Positions 5,979-10,584 of a stretch of 10,584 nucleotides of DNA are shown here, piece after piece; positions within the stretch are counted from its first letter, which is position 1; each line of letters starts with the position of its first letter. The translations under genes and the position numbers were made by a program. Location: assembly GCA_012270805.1 (NCBI GenBank), contig JAAXHR010000369.1, positions 1 to 10,584 on the forward strand. The letters run 5' to 3'. The notes beneath the pieces were generated by a model. It worked only from the letters and a program-made list of their open reading frames with translations. It was not told the DNA's origin and did no database searches. Source of the DNA: Dehalococcoidia bacterium (GTDB taxonomy: Bacteria > Chloroflexota > Dehalococcoidia > Lucifugimonadales > Lucifugimonadaceae).

Positions 5979-7934
5979 ATGACAACCATCGCGCCTTACG
6001 GATCTTGGAAATCACCGATAACCGCCGAAATGTTGATCAGCGGAGGCAAACGACGTCTAACCGAGATCAAGTGCGACGGGGAAGATGTCTATTGGTTGGA
6101 CGCACGCCCCAACGAAGGAGGCCGCATCGTCATCATGCGGCAATCCTCAGACGGTGGGACGCAAGACCTCACACCAGCACCATTCAACTCGCGAAACGCG
6201 GTTCACGAATACGGCGGCGGATCATACGCCGTTCACAACCGGACCGTGTACTTCACCAACTGGTCCGACCAACGAATCTACCTCCAAAACGACGGGGGAG
6301 AACCGCAACCTTTGACCGCCGAACCGGACATACCGCGTGGCTCCCGGTACGCTGACTTGACCCTGACTCCGAACGGCAAGTTCCTCATCTGCGTACGAGA
6401 AACCCACACCGATGATGGCAACGAAGCGACCAACGAAATCGCAGCCATCGACACCACCAGCGGTGAAGCCCGAATCATCGCGAGCGGCCGCGACTTCTAC
6501 TGCGCGCCGAGGGTTGCCGCGAATCATGACGGAATCGTGTGGACCGAGTGGGACCATCCCAATATGCCCTGGGACGGCAACTACCTGGTATCCGGCTCGT
6601 TCGATTCGACCAACGCCTCCGTCAGCACCACATCAACGTTGACTGGCGGCCAAGACGAGGCCATAGTGCAACCTTCGTGGAGCCATGACGGAACTCTCCA
6701 CTTCGCAACCGACCGCACAGGATGGTGGAACATACACGCATGGCGCGACGGACAAATGGTCAACTTATTCGAAGAGGATTCTGACCATGGCCGGCCAGAT
6801 TGGCAGTTCGGCTTCTCGTCATACGCACATCTACCTGACGGCAGGATCGCTCTCGGCAAGGGTGGAGTCGCGTCAGGCAGTGTCACCGTGATCGATCCCG
6901 CATCAGGCTCTATACGAAGCATCGAGATACCTTACAGCGAAGTCTCGTATATTACCGCCGACAGTCAAGGCGAATCGCTCTACTTCGTCGGGTCGTCACC
7001 GACCGAAGAACCCGCCATTACCAAGCTGCAACTTGAAACCGAAACTTGCGAAACCATCTACGCTCCAAGTTCCGTAAACGTCGCCCCCGGCTATCTGTCG
7101 TCTCCGCAACACGTCGTCTTTCCAACCACCGAAAACGGAGAAGCCCACGCGTTCTATTACGAACCGACAAACCAAGACTTCGCGGCACCGGAAGGAGAAC
7201 AACCGCCGCTGGTTGTCATCTGCCACGGCGGGCCGACGAGCGCGTCCGGAACGGGACTGGACTTCTCGACCCACTACTGGACGAGTCGCGGCTTCGCGGT
7301 CGTTGATGTGAACTATCGCGGCTCTTCAGGCTACGGCAAGGCCTTCCGCGACGCCCTGAAAGGCAAGTGGGGAATCTACGATACCGACGACTGTATAGCC
7401 GCTGCGCAATACCTCATCGACCAAAATCTCGTAGACAGGGATCGTGTGATCATCCGAGGCGGATCAGCTGGCGGATATACAACCATCAACGCATTGACAT
7501 TCCACGACTTCTTCGCCGCGGGTGCCGCTCTATACGGTATTGCCGACCTTATGGTGTTCATCGGCGACACGCACAAGTTCGAGTCTCGATACCTCGAGTC
7601 GCTGGTAGGTCCGTACCCCGCGGAGGCGCAGCGGTATCACGACCGTTCGGCGATCAACTTTATGAATCAACTCGCCACGCCGATGATCATCTTGCAGGGA
7701 TTGGAGGACGAGATCGTCCCGCCGTCGCAAGCCGAAATCATGGTTGAAGCTCTCGAGTCGAAGGGACTTCCATACGCTTACATCGGCTTCCCCGGCGAGC
7801 AACATGGCTTCCGTCAGGCGGCAAACATCATCCGAGCACAAGAAGCGGAGCTGTATTTCTACGGCAAGGTTCTGGGCTTTGAACCAGCAGACGAAATCGA
7901 CGACGAAGTTGTCGAGGTACGGAATCTCGGTTGA
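5979..7934 (+). CDS. S9 family (prolyl oligopeptidase-type) serine peptidase
   Basis: S9 peptidases cleave short peptides, often at or near proline or as acylaminoacyl peptidases. A beta-propeller restricts access to an alpha/beta-hydrolase active site. The protein has 651 residues. About residues 20-390 form the propeller, with repeated strands such as HEYGGGSYAVHNRTVYFTN, RYADLTLTPNGKFLICV and QPSWSHDGTLHFATDRTG. The C-terminal catalytic domain has the oxyanion-region motif CHGGPTS (415-421), NYRGSSGYGK (445-454), nucleophile motif RGGSAGGY (Ser496), acid motif LQGLEDEIVP (Asp577) and GEQHGFR (His609), so the triad is complete. There is no signal peptide, so the enzyme is likely cytoplasmic. 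AGGAG 10 nt upstream supports the start. An AlkD-like gene follows after 9 bp. The last 20 residues are acidic. Substrate preference cannot be told from sequence. Confidence 0.94.
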   Translation: MTTIAPYGSWKSPITAEMLISGGKRRLTEIKCDGEDVYWLDARPNEGGRIVIMRQSSDGGTQDLTPAPFNSRNAVHEYGGGSYAVHNRTVYFTNWSDQRIYLQNDGGEPQPLTAEPDIPRGSRYADLTLTPNGKFLICVRETHTDDGNEATNEIAAIDTTSGEARIIASGRDFYCAPRVAANHDGIVWTEWDHPNMPWDGNYLVSGSFDSTNASVSTTSTLTGGQDEAIVQPSWSHDGTLHFATDRTGWWNIHAWRDGQMVNLFEEDSDHGRPDWQFGFSSYAHLPDGRIALGKGGVASGSVTVIDPASGSIRSIEIPYSEVSYITADSQGESLYFVGSSPTEEPAITKLQLETETCETIYAPSSVNVAPGYLSSPQHVVFPTTENGEAHAFYYEPTNQDFAAPEGEQPPLVVICHGGPTSASGTGLDFSTHYWTSRGFAVVDVNYRGSSGYGKAFRDALKGKWGIYDTDDCIAAAQYLIDQNLVDRDRVIIRGGSAGGYTTINALTFHDFFAAGAALYGIADLMVFIGDTHKFESRYLESLVGPYPAEAQRYHDRSAINFMNQLATPMIILQGLEDEIVPPSQAEIMVEALESKGLPYAYIGFPGEQHGFRQAANIIRAQEAELYFYGKVLGFEPADEIDDEVVEVRNLG

Positions 7935-7943
7935 GATTCGCCC

Positions 7944-8609
7944 GTGCCAATGAACTATGGCTTCCGAATAGCGGCAGAGTTCGCGTCTGAGATCGAATCA
8001 ATACCGCAACGTAACACCGCTTCGGTTCGTAAATTACGTAGACGACTGAACGCGTTCTTGTCCAATGAAGAATCTTCCTTGGTGTTACAGGTGGCTTCGG
8101 AATTGATCGTCGAATTCGGTCACCGATGGGTTGCGTATGAAGTGATTGTGAACCACCGCGAGACATATCTTCAACTCGATGAAGCAACCTTAGAACGGCT
8201 AGGATCGGGAATCCACAGCTGGGATACCGTTGACGCATTCGCACGAATACTGTCAGGCCCAGCGTGGCGAGATGGTCTTATTGCCGACGAGACGATCCAC
8301 GGTTGGGCGCGATCGGAAGACCGTTGGTGGCGAAGAGCAGCCCTAGTGAGCACAGTGGCTTTGAACGTGCGTACTCAAGGTGGGAAAGGTGATACGAAGA
8401 GAACACTGTCCGTGTGTCGAGCACTCGTTGACGATCGCGATGAAATGGTCGTTAAGGCGCTGTCGTGGGCACTTCGAGAACTAACGGTACATGACCCCGA
8501 CTCGGTAGTGAGATTTGTCAGTAGCCAAGACGACATATTGGCCGCGAGAGTTAAACGTGAAGTCCGCAACAAGCTTGAGACTGGACTGAAAAATCCGAGG
8601 GGCTTGTGA
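7944..8609 (+). CDS. DNA alkylation repair protein, AlkD-like HEAT-repeat glycosylase
   Basis: AlkD-type proteins are all-helical HEAT-like-repeat DNA glycosylases that excise positively charged alkylated purines such as 3- and 7-methyl bases. The 221-residue product matches the C-terminal two-thirds of the family well. HSWDTVDAF carries the Trp-x3-Asp pair (W93, D97), equivalent to W109/D113 of Bacillus cereus AlkD, at identical spacing. WWRRAALVS holds the conserved Arg (R130 or R131), and VKALSWALREL holds the later conserved Trp (W175). The key residues therefore look intact. The start is either GTG 7944 or ATG 7950, and neither has a strong SD. The short gap after the S9 peptidase stop suggests co-transcription and perhaps translational coupling. 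The gene runs towards the convergent aldolase gene. The assignment is from motifs; some AlkD-fold proteins lack glycosylase activity. Confidence 0.88.
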   Translation: MPMNYGFRIAAEFASEIESIPQRNTASVRKLRRRLNAFLSNEESSLVLQVASELIVEFGHRWVAYEVIVNHRETYLQLDEATLERLGSGIHSWDTVDAFARILSGPAWRDGLIADETIHGWARSEDRWWRRAALVSTVALNVRTQGGKGDTKRTLSVCRALVDDRDEMVVKALSWALRELTVHDPDSVVRFVSSQDDILAARVKREVRNKLETGLKNPRGL

Positions 8610-8727
8610 GACTAACCTCTCCAATGTTGCGCGCTAAATCCCAGCATCCTCCGTCCGTCTACAAATTAGCTCAACGCCCAGCCTGGCGCAAGCGTCGAGA
8701 TTTCGTGCTAACTGAATGGCTCTCGAG
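8610..8727. other. Convergent intergenic region between alkD-like and aldolase genes
   Basis: This 118-bp stretch separates two convergent genes, where a bidirectional terminator might be expected. Only a short CCAG/CTGG complementarity is visible near 8680, without a T-run. I see no convincing terminator or RNA gene. Confidence 0.5.
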
Positions 8728-9690
8728 TTAGCCCGCGGCGATCGCGCGGCCCTGTTCCATACCGACGCGCGGCACGTTGCACTCGTCGAGGAATATCTCC
8801 AACTCATCGAGCAAGTGCTGTGATGCTCTGACCGAAGGCGGCCGCGGCGGCCCGGCTTTAAGCCCGACGGCTTCCATCGCCGACTTTATAAACGGACCTT
8901 CTCCACCAGTAGCCGCTGCTACCTGGGCTCGCCATTTGGTCCACTTCCATTTGAAATCGGCGAGCCTTTGCCGCGCCGCTTCATAATCCCGTTTCTCGAG
9001 CAGATTCCAAATCTCTGCCGGATACTGCGGCCAGAAACCGCTCAAGTGCGTGATGAAGCCCCGGGCACCCATGATGTGACTGAAGATCTGCTGCCCGGAG
9101 TTGTCGATGCAGACCAAGCGATCGGCTAGTTGGATCAGCCCATCTCGGTAAAGCGACTCGTTGGGTGCCGACCACTTGAGTGCCCGAACCGTCTCAATGT
9201 CCGCAAGATCGCTCAGCAGTTCGAGACTCATCGTCAGACCTTCCCACCACGTGTGGTAGATCATGAGCGAGACGTCGGACTCGTCGGATACGAGCTCAAA
9301 GAGACGATACGCATCCCCCTCTGTCGGTTCGTAGTAGTAGGTAGGTCCGAGTTGGACACCGCCAAGACCAGTTTCGTGGGCATGGTTGGCCAGCTCGATG
9401 ATGACGCGCCAGTCAGTGTGCTGGACGCTGGTGAGTACAGGTGCCTCGCCGTCTGCTGCCTCCATCGCCGCCGTCATGACCGCTTTTCGCTCATCGACAT
9501 TCATCGTGGGATGCTCACCACCGGCGCCACCCACAAGCAACGTGCCTTGACCGGTGTGGACGCCATTCTCGACCATGTATCGGATGTTGGTCTGCAGGGC
9601 ATCTAAATCGAGCGAGTAGTCCTCATTGAAGGGAGTAGCGACTGCGACCATGGGTCCGCACAGCCAATCTCGGATATTTTCAACTTTCAC
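8728..9690 (-). CDS. Dihydrodipicolinate synthase/N-acetylneuraminate lyase superfamily aldolase, altered active-site loop
   Basis: Members of this TIM-barrel family form a Schiff base between a lysine and pyruvate (or another 2-keto acid) for aldol addition, cleavage or dehydration. The 320-residue product shows GPMVAVATPFNEDYSLDLDAL at the N-terminus. Residues 53-61 are VGGAGGEHP, where true DapA has a GTTGE-type loop. GPTYYYEPTEGD (115-125) follows, then a tyrosine in the motif IYHTWW (Y145) and the Schiff-base lysine in RALKWSAP (K172). The TT pair used by DapA for proton relay is replaced by Ala-Gly, so it is unlikely to be DapA proper. The substrate is unknown. The start is GTG 9690, chosen for GAGGG 7 nt upstream. 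It lies 50 bp after the GNAT gene and is probably in the same operon. The stop is TAA (8730-8728). Confidence 0.88.
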   Translation of the reverse strand: MKVENIRDWLCGPMVAVATPFNEDYSLDLDALQTNIRYMVENGVHTGQGTLLVGGAGGEHPTMNVDERKAVMTAAMEAADGEAPVLTSVQHTDWRVIIELANHAHETGLGGVQLGPTYYYEPTEGDAYRLFELVSDESDVSLMIYHTWWEGLTMSLELLSDLADIETVRALKWSAPNESLYRDGLIQLADRLVCIDNSGQQIFSHIMGARGFITHLSGFWPQYPAEIWNLLEKRDYEAARQRLADFKWKWTKWRAQVAAATGGEGPFIKSAMEAVGLKAGPPRPPSVRASQHLLDELEIFLDECNVPRVGMEQGRAIAAG

Positions 9691-9697
9691 TTCTGAT

Positions 9698-9702
9698 CCC
9701 TC
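9698..9702 (-). promoter_or_regulatory. Ribosome-binding site of the aldolase gene
   Basis: On the minus strand GAGGG lies 7 nt before the GTG at 9690, good spacing that decides this GTG as the start. The same 50-bp gap shows no terminator and no clear promoter, which fits read-through from the GNAT gene. Confidence 0.65.
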
Positions 9703-9740
9703 TGTCTTTGGTTGCAGTCGCGTTGGAGATTTACTCTATA

Positions 9741-10283
9741 TCATCGCCGTCCGCATTCCCATTCGCAGCGCAAAATGCCGTAATAGTGATAGTCCTGCCG
9801 CACCCCGCGATTGACCCCTTGACTCCGGAGAGTCCCTTCCCGTGTCATGCCGAGCTTCTCCATTACGCGCCACGAACCGACGTTCTCAACATCCGCCCAC
9901 GAGTAGATCTTTTCCAATCCCAATTCCTCGAAACCACAATTCACGACCGCGGCAGCAGCCTCCGTCATCAGTCCTTTGTTCCAATGCGTCCGGGAAATGC
10001 TGTAGTGCAACGATCCCACGGCGATCGGTGCTTCGAGTCGCAGACCGATCCCACCGATGACAACGCCATCTAATTCGATCGCAAATCCGAGCTCATCATC
10101 GGGATCGCCTAGCACGCATTTGGCGACAAACTCTTCAGCATCTTTCAACGTGTACGGAGAAGGAACCGGCAGGAAGCGTGACCATTCGGGGTCGGAGGCG
10201 TAGGCCAGTACATCATTGACGTCTTTGAACGCGAAGGGGCGCAGGAGAAGGCGTTCGGTACGGATAATCCTCTGCTCGATCAC
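9741..10283 (-). CDS. GNAT-family N-acetyltransferase (RimJ/RimL type)
   Basis: The family transfers acetyl from acetyl-CoA to an amine, often a protein N-terminus or a small molecule. The acceptor here is unknown. The 180-residue product has the RimJ/RimL layout: IIRTERLLLRPFAFKDVNDVLAY at the start, LGFAIELDGVVIGGIGLR (about 85-102), SLHYSISRTHWNKGLMTEAAAAVV (about 111-134, carrying the acetyl-CoA pyrophosphate-binding loop) and VENVGSWRVMEKLGMTREGTLR (about 152-173), a hallmark of this subgroup. The start is GTG 10283, 7 bp after the E2 stop. GGAGG lies inside the last codons of E2, suggesting translational coupling. The stop is TGA (9743-9741). Confidence 0.9.
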   Translation of the reverse strand: MIEQRIIRTERLLLRPFAFKDVNDVLAYASDPEWSRFLPVPSPYTLKDAEEFVAKCVLGDPDDELGFAIELDGVVIGGIGLRLEAPIAVGSLHYSISRTHWNKGLMTEAAAAVVNCGFEELGLEKIYSWADVENVGSWRVMEKLGMTREGTLRSQGVNRGVRQDYHYYGILRCEWECGRR

Positions 10284-10290
10284 GCTGCCG

Positions 10291-10584
10291 CTATCCCTCC
10301 GCCAGCCATTCAGGTTCGGAGAGGTTTTTGACTACCGCCTGCAAAAACTCTGCAGCCGGTGCACCGTCCCAAGCGCGGTGGTCGAAGGTCAGGGAGAAGT
10401 AGCCGATGGATCGGACTTCGATGTCTCCGGATTTGGTTGCGGTGGGTTGTTGAACGACGCGGCCGACACCGAGGATGCCGACTTCGGGCGGGTTGATGAG
10501 TGGTGTGAAGTTTTCGATGTCGTAAGAAGCCAAGTTGGTGAGCGAGAAGGTACTCCCAGATAGTTCGTCTACGCGAAGTTCGTT
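10291..10584 (-). CDS. 2-oxoacid dehydrogenase E2 acyltransferase, C-terminal end (partial)
   Basis: This is the end of the catalytic domain of dihydrolipoamide acyltransferase, the core of pyruvate, 2-oxoglutarate or branched-chain 2-oxoacid dehydrogenase complexes. It passes an acyl group from lipoyl-lysine to CoA. Only the last 97 codons are in the window, and the 5' part lies beyond position 10584. The visible segment has GSTFSLTNLASYDIENFTPL, then INPPEVGILGVGRV, then the active-site motif FDHRAWDGAPAAEFL with the catalytic His and Asp of the HxxxDG type. It ends SEPEWLAEG and TAG. Which complex it serves cannot be told here. It is the first visible gene of the E2-GNAT-aldolase run. Confidence 0.93.
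   Translation of the reverse strand, partial: NELRVDELSGSTFSLTNLASYDIENFTPLINPPEVGILGVGRVVQQPTATKSGDIEVRSIGYFSLTFDHRAWDGAPAAEFLQAVVKNLSEPEWLAEG

Noticed and set aside
8624..8731. A 35-codon ATG frame between the AlkD-like and aldolase genes.
   Set aside because: It has no clear SD and no recognisable similarity, and it runs over the stop of the convergent gene. It is too short to support.
1..10584. CRISPR arrays, tRNA or rRNA genes, transposases, phage genes or toxin-antitoxin pairs.
   Set aside because: I looked for repeated spacers, cloverleaf sequences and typical protein motifs and saw none. The NYN protein alone does not make a toxin-antitoxin or defence case.

Overview
The window looks like chromosomal DNA from a moderately GC-rich bacterium that uses the standard code: genes end in TAG, TAA and TGA, tryptophan is TGG, and several genes start with GTG. 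The gene mix is trpS/trpE under a T-box leader, a CocE/NonD-type hydrolase, an S9 peptidase, an AlkD-like protein, a dihydrodipicolinate-synthase-family enzyme and a 2-oxoacid dehydrogenase E2. That mix, and the use of a T-box, would fit a Chloroflexota (SAR202/Dehalococcoidia-like) or similar environmental lineage. This placement is inference only; the window holds no rRNA or other phylogenetic marker.

Left block, minus strand (about 3120 down to 1): a promoter candidate, then a complete-looking tRNA-Trp-type T-box riboswitch (about 3055-2781), then trpS (2744-1674), then a 116-bp intergenic palindromic element with GCCCTCA/TGAGGGC ends (1551-1666), then trpE (from 1542, running off the left edge after 514 codons). 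Tryptophanyl-tRNA charging and the first committed step of tryptophan synthesis therefore appear to share one tRNA-sensing leader. The trpE ribosome-binding site seems to lie in the end of the palindromic element.

Upstream of the T-box and on the same strand is a NYN-domain (LabA/PIN-like) nuclease gene (3771-3133), interrupted by one in-frame TGA at codon 75. It is transcribed divergently from a CocE/NonD-type alpha/beta hydrolase (3933-5642, plus). The region between them holds a perfect 27-bp palindrome (3780-3806) and a second 12-bp palindrome (3862-3873) that overlaps a good -35 hexamer.

Centre right, plus strand: after a 336-bp non-coding gap, an S9 prolyl-oligopeptidase-family peptidase (5979-7934) is followed 9 bp later by an AlkD-type DNA alkylation-repair HEAT protein (7944-8609), probably as one operon.

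Right block, minus strand, convergent with the previous one: the C-terminal end of a 2-oxoacid dehydrogenase E2 acyltransferase (10584-10291, cut by the window edge), a GNAT acetyltransferase (10283-9741) and a DHDPS/NAL-superfamily aldolase (9690-8728) with an altered active-site loop. Their close spacing suggests one transcription unit.

I see no CRISPR array, tRNA, rRNA, transposase or phage gene. The most informative non-coding signals are the trpS-trpE T-box, the repeat between trpS and trpE, the nonsense codon in the NYN gene and the palindromes in the divergent promoter region.
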